Positions 42,976 to 52,211 of a stretch of 64,000 nucleotides of DNA are shown here, in pieces. Origin of the DNA: Gemmatimonadota bacterium (GTDB lineage Bacteria; Latescibacterota; UBA2968; UBA8231). The notes below the pieces were generated by a model. It saw only the letters and a program-made list of their open reading frames with translations, ran no database searches and was not told the origin of the DNA. Positions within the stretch are counted from its first letter, which is position 1. Each line of letters begins with the position of its first letter. The stretch is from NCBI GenBank assembly GCA_018660835.1, contig JABJJN010000072.1, positions 1-64,000 on the forward strand, given 5' to 3'. Made by a program: the position numbers and the translations under genes.

Positions 42976-44214
42976 ATGCGAACCCTGGCCGTCTGTGTCA
43001 TCCTGCTGGCTCTAGCCAGCTTTTCGGCATCCGATCCGCGAGTCGACGACAGCTCGCGGATCGATGTCGTTTGGGTGACGGGTACTGTCATGCTGCTTGC
43101 CCTGACAGTGCAACGTGTCTGTCTACGACTCGGCCTGCCCGTGCTGTGGGGTTGGGTTAGTGCGGGCCTCATTGTAGGTATCACCGGCTTGGGCGTGGGG
43201 AATCCTTCTCCTCAGATGCAGGAGTTGGTCTTGCGGTTCTGTGGCCTGTGGGCGGGCCTGCTCGTGGGCATTGGCTTCGGTTGGCCAAGCTCCGTCACAG
43301 ATGGTCGATTTCTCGGAATCGTCACCTTGTCAACCGTTGTCGGTGCGACGATCGTGACCTTTGGTTGTGTGCTGATTGCCGGGCAAGATTGGACGACGTC
43401 GCTATTGTTAGGCGCCATCTCTGCCCTATGGGGGCCATTGGTGGTCTCCAGTCTGTGGCGAGACGATGTGTCGACGAGTGCCGCCCTGACCGGGACCCTT
43501 GTCGCCACGGTCCTGCTTACTTGGGTGGTTGGCTGGTTGCACGAATCGGGGCGTCTGCTCGGCGATGGCCTGGCCTTTGCCGCACGCTTGTGGATATCAC
43601 CGGCCTTCGGCATCGCCATCGCCTGGTTGCTCCAGGCAGCACGAGCACTGAAACGCCGCTCTGTCGCTCTGGTGGCTCTCGTCTCCATCACGAGCGTCGC
43701 AGCAGTCACCGTTCAGCACTACAATCTTCTTGGCGTTGCCGTTGGCCTGGGCGCGGGTCTCACACTCTCCTTTCGACCTGAGGTTCAGCGAACACTTGAT
43801 CGACTCTTTGGAGGGTCTCGTCCGCTTGCGACCTTTCTCTTTGTCGCTCTGGCCCTGAGCCGTCTTGATCTGGCAGAGGTATTGATGCCACCGACGCCGG
43901 GCCTGCTTGAGATCGTGCTGTTGCAGCTCATCGTCTTGTTCTGCCTTCGCGGCCTCGGCCCGGTTTTGTGGCAGCCTCATATTACCGGCGTGTCAGGTGT
44001 AAACAGTTGGCTTTTGTTGCCAAAGGGCATCCTTGGCATCGAACTGGTCCTTGTGGGTGGTGGACTCCTCAGCCTGCTGAATCGAACCGATGCCAGGCTA
44101 CTGCAGCAGATCGTCGTCGTCGACCTGCTTGTCTATGGTCTGCTGACAGCAACCCTCACTGGCTTCATGCTGCAGCACCCGGATGAAGACCAACCAGCCG
44201 AGTCGTCCGGCTAG
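42976..44214 (+). CDS. Multi-pass membrane protein resembling cation/proton antiporters
   Basis: The 412-residue protein has about twelve hydrophobic segments and an N-terminal signal-anchor. The layout ('LRLGLPVLWGWVSAGLIVGITGLG', 'RFCGLWAGLLVGIGFG', late 'NSWLLLPKGILGIELVLVGGGLLSLL') recalls CPA2-type Na+/H+ exchangers. I cannot find the paired Asp or Asn-Asp residues of the ion site, so it may be a non-transporting relative. It is the next gene after secDF, but its translation may be controlled by the hairpin covering its ribosome site. Function is unassigned. Confidence 0.65.
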   Translation: MRTLAVCVILLALASFSASDPRVDDSSRIDVVWVTGTVMLLALTVQRVCLRLGLPVLWGWVSAGLIVGITGLGVGNPSPQMQELVLRFCGLWAGLLVGIGFGWPSSVTDGRFLGIVTLSTVVGATIVTFGCVLIAGQDWTTSLLLGAISALWGPLVVSSLWRDDVSTSAALTGTLVATVLLTWVVGWLHESGRLLGDGLAFAARLWISPAFGIAIAWLLQAARALKRRSVALVALVSITSVAAVTVQHYNLLGVAVGLGAGLTLSFRPEVQRTLDRLFGGSRPLATFLFVALALSRLDLAEVLMPPTPGLLEIVLLQLIVLFCLRGLGPVLWQPHITGVSGVNSWLLLPKGILGIELVLVGGGLLSLLNRTDARLLQQIVVVDLLVYGLLTATLTGFMLQHPDEDQPAESSG

Positions 44215-44240
44215 CAGCGGGAATCTGACGGGGCAATTCG

Positions 44241-44269
44241 TTGTGCCTGCTATCCTGCAGGGTTATATT
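44241..44269 (+). promoter_or_regulatory. Promoter-like pair before yggS
   Basis: TTGTGC (44241-44246), 17 bp, TATATT (44264-44269). The expected start near 44276 leaves a short leader of about 17 nt to the yggS ATG. It would drive yggS, yggT and ileS. Confidence 0.6.
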
Positions 44270-44292
44270 TGCCTGTTTCCGACTGAACCGCC

Positions 44293-44973
44293 ATGAATCA
44301 CATTGAAGACAACTGGAATCGCGTCTGTGATCAGGTGGCCCAAGCGTGTGAGCGGAATTCACGTCAGGCGTCTGAGGTCACGATCGTCGCTGTCAGCAAA
44401 ACCCGACCCGTCGCCGACATAGAAGCTGCGTTGGCCGCCGGGGTAAGTGATCTGGGTGAAAATCGCATTCAGGAGGCAACGGAGAAGTTGCCGGGGATCG
44501 AGGGCGGACGGTGGCATTTGATCGGCCAGCTGCAGCGCAACAAGGCGGGCAAGGCAGTCGATTTGTTCGACTGCGTACAGTCAGTGGATAACCAACGATT
44601 GGCCCAGGCCTTGGCGCGGCGCGCAGAAGAAGCAGAGCGCTCGATAGAGGTCCTGATCCAGGTGAACACTTCTGGCATAGCCCATCAGGCGGGGATACCT
44701 CCAGACGCAGTGGAAGGTCTGGCTGACGAGATTTCCACGATGCCATGTTTGCGCCTCGGTGGCTTGATGACGATTGCCAACCAGGCCGAGGAATCGGAAG
44801 TCAGACACTGCTTCCAATCCTTGCGCTCGTGCCGTGATCAGCTGTCTGCAACTCGTCCTACCCTCGACTTGTCGACCTTGTCGATGGGGATGAGTGGCGA
44901 TTTCAAACTCGCCATAGAAGAAGGCTCGACGATGGTCCGCGTCGGCACCGCAATTTTCGGCAACCGTTCCTAG
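44293..44973 (+). CDS. yggS: YggS-family pyridoxal phosphate homeostasis protein
   Basis: This 226-residue single-domain TIM-barrel protein binds PLP without known catalysis and buffers its level. The PLP lysine is in 'VTIVAVSKTRPVADIEAAL' and 'DLGENRIQEATEKL' follows. 'RWHLIGQLQRNKAGKAVDLFDCVQSVD', 'VLIQVNTSG' and 'LSTLSMGMSGDFKLAIEEGSTMVRVGTAIFG' are conserved. The common yggS-yggT order is kept, followed here by ileS. Confidence 0.95.
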   Translation: MNHIEDNWNRVCDQVAQACERNSRQASEVTIVAVSKTRPVADIEAALAAGVSDLGENRIQEATEKLPGIEGGRWHLIGQLQRNKAGKAVDLFDCVQSVDNQRLAQALARRAEEAERSIEVLIQVNTSGIAHQAGIPPDAVEGLADEISTMPCLRLGGLMTIANQAEESEVRHCFQSLRSCRDQLSATRPTLDLSTLSMGMSGDFKLAIEEGSTMVRVGTAIFGNRS

Positions 44974-44985
44974 ATCGGATTTACC

Positions 44986-45270
44986 ATGTTCAATCACACT
45001 GGCTTCCTGAGTGACATCATCCGCATCATCGACGGGCTCCTGTGGCTATACTTCTGGATCCTGACGGCCCGCGTGATCTTCTCATGGGTCAATCCGGATC
45101 CCTACAACCGCATCGTCCAGGTCCTGTGTGGACTCACCGATCCCGCCCTCAATGGGATACGACGCTTCATGCCACAGGCCTTGTGGTCGTCGGGCTTGGA
45201 TTTCAGTCCCCTCATTCTCATGCTGTTGATCCAGATCCTTTCCAGCTTCCTCAATAATTTGCAGGTCTGA
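44986..45270 (+). CDS. yggT: YggT-family membrane protein
   Basis: This 94-residue protein has two hydrophobic segments ('IIDGLLWLYFWILTARVIFSWV' and 'FSPLILMLLIQILSSFL') separated by the conserved 'NPDPYNRIVQVLCGLTDPALNGIRRFMP'. The family lies next to yggS and division or osmotic-stress genes in many bacteria; its precise role is unsettled. It starts 12 bp after yggS and ends 3 bp before ileS, so the three are almost certainly cotranscribed. Confidence 0.9.
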   Translation: MFNHTGFLSDIIRIIDGLLWLYFWILTARVIFSWVNPDPYNRIVQVLCGLTDPALNGIRRFMPQALWSSGLDFSPLILMLLIQILSSFLNNLQV

Positions 45271-45273
45271 GCC

Positions 45274-48200
45274 GTGGCTACGAACAAAGAGCCGGTCTTT
45301 TCGGATGTTACCGGCGACGTCGATTTCGCCGCCCAAGAGCGCGAGATCCTTGCAGGGTGGAAGACGGCAGACCTGTATCGCAAGTCGGTCGAGCAGCGTA
45401 CCGAGCCATTTCGTTTCTATGATGGACCACCCTTCGCCACGGGTCTGCCACACTACGGCCATCTGTTGGCGTCGATCACCAAGGACGTCGTCCCACGTTA
45501 TTGGACGATGCGAGGCTACCGGGTGGAGCGGCGGTGGGGCTGGGACTGCCACGGGTTGCCAGTCGAGAACGAGGCAGAGCAGCAACTGGGGCTGAAGACG
45601 CGGAAGGACATTCTCGAATACGGCGTCCCCCGATTCAATGAATTCTGTCGGTCCGTTGTCCTGCGCTATACCAGCGAATGGGAGGAACTGATCCAGCGCC
45701 TTGGGCGCTGGGTCGACTGGGATCGCCAGTATCGGACCATGGATGTCGATTTCATGGAATCCGTTTGGTGGGTCTTCCAGTCATTGTGGGACAAGGGCCT
45801 CATTTACGAGGGCTACAAATCTCTCGCCTATTGTCCGCGGTGCGCAACACCTCTGTCGAACTTCGAGGTCAATCAAGGTTACCAGGACACGCAGGATCCG
45901 TCTATTACCGTCCGTTTTCGCGTCGCCGGTTCTGAGAACCGCTCTTTGCTGGCGTGGACGACGACACCATGGACTCTACCCTCGAACATGGGCCTCGCCG
46001 TCGGACCAGACGTGGAGTATGTCTGTGTGACGACGGTTGACGGTGAAGAGCTGATCCTCGCCAAAGCACGCATGGAAACCGTCTTCCGCAAGCGTGAGGA
46101 AGAGATCGATCACGTCGACGAAATCAGCGTCGATGAGCTGGTGGGCCTGCGCTATGAGCCCCTCTTTGACGCCTTCGGTCATCTGGCCGACGAAGGTGCG
46201 TTCAAAGTCGTTCAGGCGGATTTCGTATCGACGGAGGATGGCACGGGTATCGTCCATATCGCCCCTGGTTTCGGCGAGGAAGATTACCAGTTGGGTCTGC
46301 GCGAGAATTTGCCGGTCGTGTGTCCCATCGACGCCGATTGTCGTTTCACCAGTGAAGTCAGCGACTTTGAAGGCGAATTCGTTAAGGATGCAGATACGCC
46401 GATCATCCGACGATTGCGCGCGACGGGACAATTGTTCGCCGAAACTACACTCATGCACTCCTATCCATTTTGCTGGCGCTGCGATTCACCTCTGATCTAT
46501 CGCACGATCTCCACTTGGTTCGTGAAGGTGGAAGGAGAGGTGAAAGAGAAGATGCTCGCCGCCAACAAAGAGATCTGGTGGATCCCGGAGCACATCCGCG
46601 ATGGCCGCTTCGGTAAGTGGCTGGAGGGTGCCCGCGATTGGGCAATCAGTCGCAACCGCTACTGGGGAACGCCGTTGCCGATCTGGCGCAATGAGGACAC
46701 GGGTGAAGCGATCTGTGTTGGTAGCCGGGAGCAATTGAGTGAATTGACGGGGAAACAAGTCGACGATCTGCACAAGCACTGTATCGATGAATTGGAGATC
46801 CCTGCTCCGTCAGGTGACGGTGTGCTGCGTCGCGTACCAGAAGTCCTGGATTGTTGGTTCGAGTCGGGTGCGATGCCCTACGCGCAGAGCCATTACCCCT
46901 TTGGACCCCGAGAAGATTTCGAGGCGAGTTTCCCGGCCGACTTTATCTCGGAGAATCTTGATCAGACTCGTGGCTGGTTCTATACGCTGACGATTCTGGC
47001 GGCGGCATTGTTCGATGGTCCCGCATTCAAGAACTGCATCGTCGGTGGAATGTTGCTGGCTGAAGACGGCCGCAAACTGAGCAAGCGACTCAAGAATTAC
47101 CCGGATCCATCGGAAATGTTGGAAACCTACGGAGCAGACGCGCTACGTCTGTATCTGCTGAATTCTCCGGCAATGAAAGCGGAAGAGCTACGCCTCAGCG
47201 AGAATGGCATCAAACAGAGCCTGCGTGATGTCATTCTACCACTGTGGAATGCCTACAGCTTCTTCGTGACCTACGCGCAGATCGACGGCTGGGACCCGGC
47301 TCAGGGAGCCAACGCGCAGATCACACATCGACTGGACCGCTGGATCCTCTCCGAGTTGCAGACGCTCCTGCACAATATCAACCAGGAGATGGAGTCCTAT
47401 CGGCTCTATCGCACCGTGCCAGCCATGGTAGCCTTCGTTGAAAAACTGACCAACTGGTATATCCGCCGCAGCCGCCGTCGCTTCTGGAAATCGGATGACG
47501 ATGGCGACAAAGCCTCCGCCTACGCCGCGCTCTATCAGGTGTTGACCGTGTTTATCCGGGCCCTGGCACCTGTTCTGCCCTTCGTAACGGATGCGATCTA
47601 TCAGAATCTCGTTCGCAATCCGGCTGCAGCCGATGATTCGACACCGGAAAGTGTGCATCTGTGCGACATGCCCATGGCCGACGAGAGCCTGCGTGACCCT
47701 GAGTTGGAAGAACAGATGGAGTTGGCGACTCGCGCCGTGACCTTGGGGCGCGCCTTGCGCAGCAAGCACAATCTCAAGACACGCCAGCCCTTGCAGCGAG
47801 TCTTCCTGTTGCCACCCGACGAGCACAGTCGAGAAGAGCTGAGCCAGGTATCTGGCCTGATTGCAGATGAACTGAATATCAAGGAAGTGGTTCTGGTTGA
47901 GGATGAGGCCGAGATCAGTGAAGTCTCCTATAAGCCAAATTTCCGTACCCTCGGGCCACGCTTCGGCAAGAGAATGAAAGAAGTGGGTATCTTTATCTCA
48001 ACGCTCACATCCGAGCAGGTTAAAGATCTGGTCGGCGGCAGCCGACTGGATGTGGCCGATGGCGACATTGGCATTGACGATGTGGAGGTCCAGCGCCGTG
48101 AGCGTGAGGATGTTGTCGTCGCCGTCGACGACAATCTATGCGTCGGTCTGGACGTGCAGGTAACGGACGATCTTCGCCTGGAGGGATTCGCTCGGGAATT

Positions 48201-48441
48201 GGTGAATCGGGTTCAGAACATGCGTAAGGACGCTGGTCTGGATGTAGCGGATCGTATTCATCTGTGGCTTGACGGCCCGGATCAAGTCTCACAAGCAATG
48301 GCCGTCCATGAAACTTATGTGGCGGGAGAGACGTTGGCTTCAGACACGACCATTGGCACGGCACCTGCCGATGTGTCGGCGACACGCATGTGGGATGTAA
48401 ATGGAGTTGAGTGCCAGATCTCGATCACAAGAGTGAGTTGA
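45274..48441 (+). CDS. ileS: Isoleucyl-tRNA synthetase, type 2
   Basis: This class I synthetase of 1055 residues charges tRNA-Ile. The HIGH motif reads HYGH (about residues 60-63) within 'GPPFATGLPHYGHLLASITKDVVPRYWTMRGY', the form of type 2, eukaryote-like IleS enzymes, which are generally mupirocin-resistant. The KMSKS loop is KLSKR (about 601-605), with Leu for Met. The editing domain is present ('LLAWTTTPWTLPSN'). The C-terminal zinc-ribbon of type 1 enzymes is absent, as expected. GTG start. Confidence 0.96.
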   Translation: MATNKEPVFSDVTGDVDFAAQEREILAGWKTADLYRKSVEQRTEPFRFYDGPPFATGLPHYGHLLASITKDVVPRYWTMRGYRVERRWGWDCHGLPVENEAEQQLGLKTRKDILEYGVPRFNEFCRSVVLRYTSEWEELIQRLGRWVDWDRQYRTMDVDFMESVWWVFQSLWDKGLIYEGYKSLAYCPRCATPLSNFEVNQGYQDTQDPSITVRFRVAGSENRSLLAWTTTPWTLPSNMGLAVGPDVEYVCVTTVDGEELILAKARMETVFRKREEEIDHVDEISVDELVGLRYEPLFDAFGHLADEGAFKVVQADFVSTEDGTGIVHIAPGFGEEDYQLGLRENLPVVCPIDADCRFTSEVSDFEGEFVKDADTPIIRRLRATGQLFAETTLMHSYPFCWRCDSPLIYRTISTWFVKVEGEVKEKMLAANKEIWWIPEHIRDGRFGKWLEGARDWAISRNRYWGTPLPIWRNEDTGEAICVGSREQLSELTGKQVDDLHKHCIDELEIPAPSGDGVLRRVPEVLDCWFESGAMPYAQSHYPFGPREDFEASFPADFISENLDQTRGWFYTLTILAAALFDGPAFKNCIVGGMLLAEDGRKLSKRLKNYPDPSEMLETYGADALRLYLLNSPAMKAEELRLSENGIKQSLRDVILPLWNAYSFFVTYAQIDGWDPAQGANAQITHRLDRWILSELQTLLHNINQEMESYRLYRTVPAMVAFVEKLTNWYIRRSRRRFWKSDDDGDKASAYAALYQVLTVFIRALAPVLPFVTDAIYQNLVRNPAAADDSTPESVHLCDMPMADESLRDPELEEQMELATRAVTLGRALRSKHNLKTRQPLQRVFLLPPDEHSREELSQVSGLIADELNIKEVVLVEDEAEISEVSYKPNFRTLGPRFGKRMKEVGIFISTLTSEQVKDLVGGSRLDVADGDIGIDDVEVQRREREDVVVAVDDNLCVGLDVQVTDDLRLEGFARELVNRVQNMRKDAGLDVADRIHLWLDGPDQVSQAMAVHETYVAGETLASDTTIGTAPADVSATRMWDVNGVECQISITRVS

Positions 48442-48480
48442 TCGACCTGTTGCCCAATGCGCACGAGAAAGTAAAAATCG

Positions 48481-48858
48481 ATGACCAAAGAAGACCTTGA
48501 TTTCTTCAGAGAGCTGATTCTCAAGCGACGTGAACAAGCAGCAGCCGACCTGTCTGAATTTGAGCGGGTCTCGCGCAGCAACGATGCACAGGAATCGGGC
48601 GAAGACAGATCAGCCTATTCGCTGCACATGGCGGATCGCGGTACTGATGCGATGGAGCGTGAGAAGAATCTGCTGTTTGCTCAACGTGAAGGCAGCTTCA
48701 TCGACTATCTCGATGAAGCCATGCAGAGAGTAGAAACAGGCACATTCGGGATTTGCCGCGTTTGTGAGGGAGACATTGGCCGCCCCCGCTTGGAAGCCGT
48801 CCCCCATGCGACGCAGTGCATCGAGTGCAAGAGCAAGCAAGACGAAGACAAGACCTGA
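48481..48858 (+). CDS. TraR/DksA-type zinc-finger protein
   Basis: The 125-residue protein has an N-terminal coiled-coil half ('KEDLDFFRELILKRREQAAADLSEFE'). The C-terminal C4 finger follows: 'GTFGICRVCEGDIGRPRLEAVPHATQCIECKSKQ'. DksA-family proteins bind the RNA polymerase secondary channel. The tip lacks a clear DxxDxA motif, so the regulatory activity of true DksA is not assured. The order ileS, dksA-like, lspA, rluD is frequent in several Gram-negative phyla. Confidence 0.88.
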   Translation: MTKEDLDFFRELILKRREQAAADLSEFERVSRSNDAQESGEDRSAYSLHMADRGTDAMEREKNLLFAQREGSFIDYLDEAMQRVETGTFGICRVCEGDIGRPRLEAVPHATQCIECKSKQDEDKT

Positions 48859-48863
48859 ATATC

Positions 48864-49394
48864 ATGCGTTTTTGGATCGACCTGATTTGGGTCCCTCTTG
48901 CCCTGGTCCTCGATCAGGTCACCAAATACATCGTCGTCCAGTCATTGCCACCCTATGAACCGCAGTCGGTGATGGGTGACGTCATTCGTCTGACCTATAT
49001 CCACAATCGCGGTGCCGCTTTCGGCCTCGATCTTGGTGGCCCCGTCGTCCACACGGTCATTGCGACGGCGGCGTTGGGATTGCTGGGCTGGATGCTCGCG
49101 ACACTCCCTGTCGGGGCTCGGCTACAGCGCGCGGCGCTGGCCATGGTACTTGGCGGTGCCATTGGGAACATCATCGACAGAATTCGCATCCATCAGGTGA
49201 TCGATTTCGTCGATGTTGGTTTCGGCGATTGGCGGTGGCCGGTCTTCAACGTAGCCGATTCATTTGTCACCGTGGGCGTCCTGCTCCTGGCCATCACCTA
49301 CTCTCGAGTCAGCGAGTCCGATGCAGATGAAGAGTCCAGCGCACAGGGATCCTTGACCCCGGAGTCCAGCCCCGCCAGCGGCACTGACGACTGA
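48864..49394 (+). CDS. lspA: Lipoprotein signal peptidase (signal peptidase II)
   Basis: This membrane aspartyl protease cleaves prolipoproteins ahead of the lipidated Cys. It has 176 residues and four hydrophobic segments. The catalytic Asps are in 'GGAIGNIIDRIRIHQVIDFVD' and 'FNVADSFVTVG', and 'HNRGAAFGL' is also conserved. Several window proteins carry lipoboxes and would be its substrates. A polar Ser/Asp-rich tail follows the last helix. ATG 48864 is used; the track ORF starts inside the preceding gene. Confidence 0.95.
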   Translation: MRFWIDLIWVPLALVLDQVTKYIVVQSLPPYEPQSVMGDVIRLTYIHNRGAAFGLDLGGPVVHTVIATAALGLLGWMLATLPVGARLQRAALAMVLGGAIGNIIDRIRIHQVIDFVDVGFGDWRWPVFNVADSFVTVGVLLLAITYSRVSESDADEESSAQGSLTPESSPASGTDD

Positions 49395-49419
49395 CACCCG
49401 CTACGGCCCTGTCCGATCT

Positions 49420-50385
49420 GTGGCAGCCTCCATCACCCAATTGCATACCGTAGAAGAGACCGAGGCCTCCCTCCGTCTTGATGTTTTTCTGCAGTCACGG
49501 CACGAGGATCTGTCACGCAGTCGGTTACAGAATCTCATCGCCGACGGAGACGTCTCCGTCAACGGTGCTGGCGTGCGCTCAAGTTATCGGGTGCGAACCG
49601 GCGACCGGGTCGAGTTACGCATCCCCGAACCGGTAGAATTGGGCGCCGAGCCTCAGGACCTGCCCCTTGATATCATCTTTGAGGATGAAGCACTACTCGT
49701 CGTCGACAAGCCATCGGGAATGGCCGTACATCCAGCGCCGGGGACGCCCTCGGGAACCCTCGTCAACGCGCTGTTATACCACTGCCATGATCTGTCTGGC
49801 ATCAATGGTGTGCTGCGTCCGGGCATCGTCCATCGCCTCGATCGCGACACGACAGGGCTGCTTGTGGTGGCCAAGAACGATGAAGCGCATCGTCTGTTGG
49901 CGGCCCAACTGGAACAAAGACGGATGGATCGTCGTTATGTCGCCTTCTGTTGGGGTGTCATAGATGAGCCAGTGCGCATTGAGGCACCTCTGGGGCGTAA
50001 CCCAAGAGACAGAATGCGTATGGCTGTGGTAGAGGGCGGGCGCCATGCCGTTACCCATGCGAAACCCGTCAGGGCCTATCGCTTTGCTACTCAGGTGGAT
50101 GTGCGACTCGAGACGGGACGCACACACCAGATTCGCGTGCACATGCAGCACGTCGGCCATCCGGTCTTTGGTGACCCCACCTATGGCGGACGCAATCGCG
50201 TCGAGGGCATTGAACCGGCACGGCGGCCGCTGGCGCGGCGTCTATTGGCCTGCATTGACCGACAGGCGCTACATGCGCGGCTGCTTGGATTCGACCATCC
50301 TGACGGCAGGCATCTCGAATTCGTCAGTCCTTTGCCGCCCGATCTGGCACAAGTCCTGCGAATCGCTGGCGAGCAGACCCCGTAA
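49420..50385 (+). CDS. rluD: RluD-type 23S rRNA pseudouridine synthase
   Basis: The 321-residue protein has an S4 domain (about residues 18-70) and an RluA catalytic domain with an intact 'HRLDRDTTGLLVVAKNDEAH' (catalytic Asp about 141). 'FEDEALLVVDKPSGMAVHP' and 'ETGRTHQIRVHMQHVGHPVFGDPTYGG' are diagnostic. RluD modifies helix 69 of 23S rRNA; its position downstream of lspA matches many genomes. The intact motif contrasts with the gene at 95-1093. GTG start. It converges on the next gene with only 6 bp between stops and no terminator. Confidence 0.93.
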   Translation: MAASITQLHTVEETEASLRLDVFLQSRHEDLSRSRLQNLIADGDVSVNGAGVRSSYRVRTGDRVELRIPEPVELGAEPQDLPLDIIFEDEALLVVDKPSGMAVHPAPGTPSGTLVNALLYHCHDLSGINGVLRPGIVHRLDRDTTGLLVVAKNDEAHRLLAAQLEQRRMDRRYVAFCWGVIDEPVRIEAPLGRNPRDRMRMAVVEGGRHAVTHAKPVRAYRFATQVDVRLETGRTHQIRVHMQHVGHPVFGDPTYGGRNRVEGIEPARRPLARRLLACIDRQALHARLLGFDHPDGRHLEFVSPLPPDLAQVLRIAGEQTP

Positions 50386-50391
50386 ACCGAA

Positions 50392-51411
50392 TCAGGTAAG
50401 AGCGACGGCTGTTGCACCTTCGTCAGCAGCAGCCTGAATCCTGATGGCCGTACGTGATGAGGCGAGCACCTGGTCTGTTGTCAGCTCCCCCTCCAGCGGT
50501 TCGTCCTGGTTGATCGATCTCAAGAAAGCATCGAGGTAGCCTGGACCCGAGTCGTCGAGGGGAATCTGCTCACCCTCCGTATCCTCAGCTCGTAGCAGAT
50601 GGACCGTGGGCATGTTCGTTCCTGCCTCCAGCATTCCATCTCGCCCCCACCAGGTCATTCGCCAATAGTATGGCATGGAATAGCCCGGCCCGTCGGGGGC
50701 GAAATAGGAGAGATCTCCAAGGACACCTGCGCCATTGTCCAGGGTCAGCATCACCTGCGCGCCGTCTTCGAAATGCGGATACTGCGGAGCAAAGGCATTC
50801 CAGCATCGTGCCGCTTCGACGCGTGCGATCTGATGACCACAGGCCCAGGGGATGCTGTCGATCGCATGGATGCCGATATCGTTGATCGTACCCCCATGCT
50901 CACCAGGTTCAAAATACCATTCGGGTCTCGATCCGAGCAGTAGGGGATGCTGGCCACCAAATTGAATGGCGTGCACTTCGCCGATGGCACCCTCCTGCAG
51001 CAGGCGGCGCGTCGTACGCATGAATGGGCCGTCGCGCATCCCGAGCATACAACTGACTTGAAGCCCGCCGTCGGCAGCCAGGGTACTGATCTGGTCGATT
51101 TCCGCCAGGCGGGTACATGCAGGTTTGTCTGCAATCACGTGGTGGCCCGCTTCCAGACCGGCAACGAGCAACCTTCCTCGTCGGGCGAAGGTGTCACCGA
51201 CGGCAACGATGTCACACTCGGTGGCGCTCAGCAGATCGTCGGCTTTCTCGTGCGTGAACTCGACTCGCCCCTTGTCGGTCAGATCTGCCCGTGTAGCAGC
51301 ATCTTCCTCACACACTGCGACGATCTCTAAATCCTCCCGCTCTCTTGCCGCATCATATAAGGAGAGGATGTGGCCATGACGAAAACCGATGAAGGCAATC
51401 CGGTGCGTCAT
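50392..51411 (-). CDS. Gfo/Idh/MocA-family oxidoreductase
   Basis: This NAD(P)-dependent oxidoreductase of 339 residues probably acts on a sugar or cyclitol. The N-terminal 'RIAFIGFRHGHILSLYDAARE' is a Rossmann loop. 'HHVIADKPACTRLAEID' replaces the usual EKP with DKP, and 'GEHGGTINDIGIHAIDSIPWACG' carries the catalytic-region Asp/His of the family. The second ATG (51411) is preferred over 51417 because AAAGGA is then 6 nt upstream. The substrate is unknown. The C-terminal domain fits the family. Confidence 0.85.
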   Translation of the reverse strand: MTHRIAFIGFRHGHILSLYDAAREREDLEIVAVCEEDAATRADLTDKGRVEFTHEKADDLLSATECDIVAVGDTFARRGRLLVAGLEAGHHVIADKPACTRLAEIDQISTLAADGGLQVSCMLGMRDGPFMRTTRRLLQEGAIGEVHAIQFGGQHPLLLGSRPEWYFEPGEHGGTINDIGIHAIDSIPWACGHQIARVEAARCWNAFAPQYPHFEDGAQVMLTLDNGAGVLGDLSYFAPDGPGYSMPYYWRMTWWGRDGMLEAGTNMPTVHLLRAEDTEGEQIPLDDSGPGYLDAFLRSINQDEPLEGELTTDQVLASSRTAIRIQAAADEGATAVALT

Positions 51412-51665
51412 CTTCATTCCTTTCAGCCCTGGAGAAACTAGGAACCTCGTGCGTCCCTGCAGAGGCGCCAACCTGATTCGGACTCAGCACGTCGTCAAGT
51501 CGATCCCGGGCCTGAGATGTATGCGTTGCCGACTTGGACGAATGCCGGTTACCTTAGAAGGTAGCCTCGATGGTGTTGTGCGCCTTCGGTTTTCGCTACC
51601 CCATCATTGCCAGCCACTGTGCCGGCATAAACACCTACGGGCCCCTTACTTTATTGAATCTCACG

Positions 51666-52211
51666 ATGTGTAGAAGTCTTCGACAGTTGATCTACGCGAG
51701 CATCGTGATGCTCTGTGCTTGTGCAGGCATCACGCCTGCACCTCGCTATACGGGCGGTCAGTCGACGACATCGACCGCAACAACTGCGATCGGATCGGAA
51801 CTCAAGACTCGCCAGCGGGCACGTCTTCAGGGTGGTGACCGTCGCTTGATGGGCGTGATCGAGGGCTATCTCGGCATTCCATATCTGTGGGGTGGCACCA
51901 CGCGTCGCGGCATGGACTGCTCGGCGCTGACACGTGCCGTCGTCCGTGAAGCCTACGGGGTCGAATTGCCACGCACCTCCCGGCAGATGTACGAACTTGG
52001 CAAACCGACGGATCGCCAGAAACTACGTGCCGGTGACCTGGTATTTTTCCGCATCGACGACTCAGGGCCTGGCGTGTCTCATGTCGGGATCTATGTCGGC
52101 GATGGCCAGTTCGCTCACGCCAGTTCCAGCCGTGGGGCAGTAATCGACCCACTCGGCTCCTCCTATTTCGACAAGCGCTATGCAGGCGCCCGCCGCATCC
52201 TTCTGGACTGA
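51666..52211 (+). CDS. NlpC/P60 peptidoglycan endopeptidase lipoprotein
   Basis: This 181-residue secreted hydrolase would cleave peptide stems in the periplasm. The signal 'RSLRQLIYASIVMLCACAG' ends at a lipobox-like CAC. The NlpC/P60 domain has the catalytic Cys in 'GGTTRRGMDCSALTRAV', His in 'GVSHVGIYVGDG' and a third polar residue at 'FAHASSS'. ATG 51666 puts the signal peptide at the N-terminus; the track ORF is longer and unsupported. The downstream membrane protein gene overlaps by 32 bp. Confidence 0.9.
   Translation: MCRSLRQLIYASIVMLCACAGITPAPRYTGGQSTTSTATTAIGSELKTRQRARLQGGDRRLMGVIEGYLGIPYLWGGTTRRGMDCSALTRAVVREAYGVELPRTSRQMYELGKPTDRQKLRAGDLVFFRIDDSGPGVSHVGIYVGDGQFAHASSSRGAVIDPLGSSYFDKRYAGARRILLD

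Noticed and set aside
51412-51665. tRNA or small RNA gene in the gap before the NlpC/P60 gene
   Set aside because: No cloverleaf, T-arm consensus or terminator hairpin was seen; only leader-like sequence with no clear promoter.
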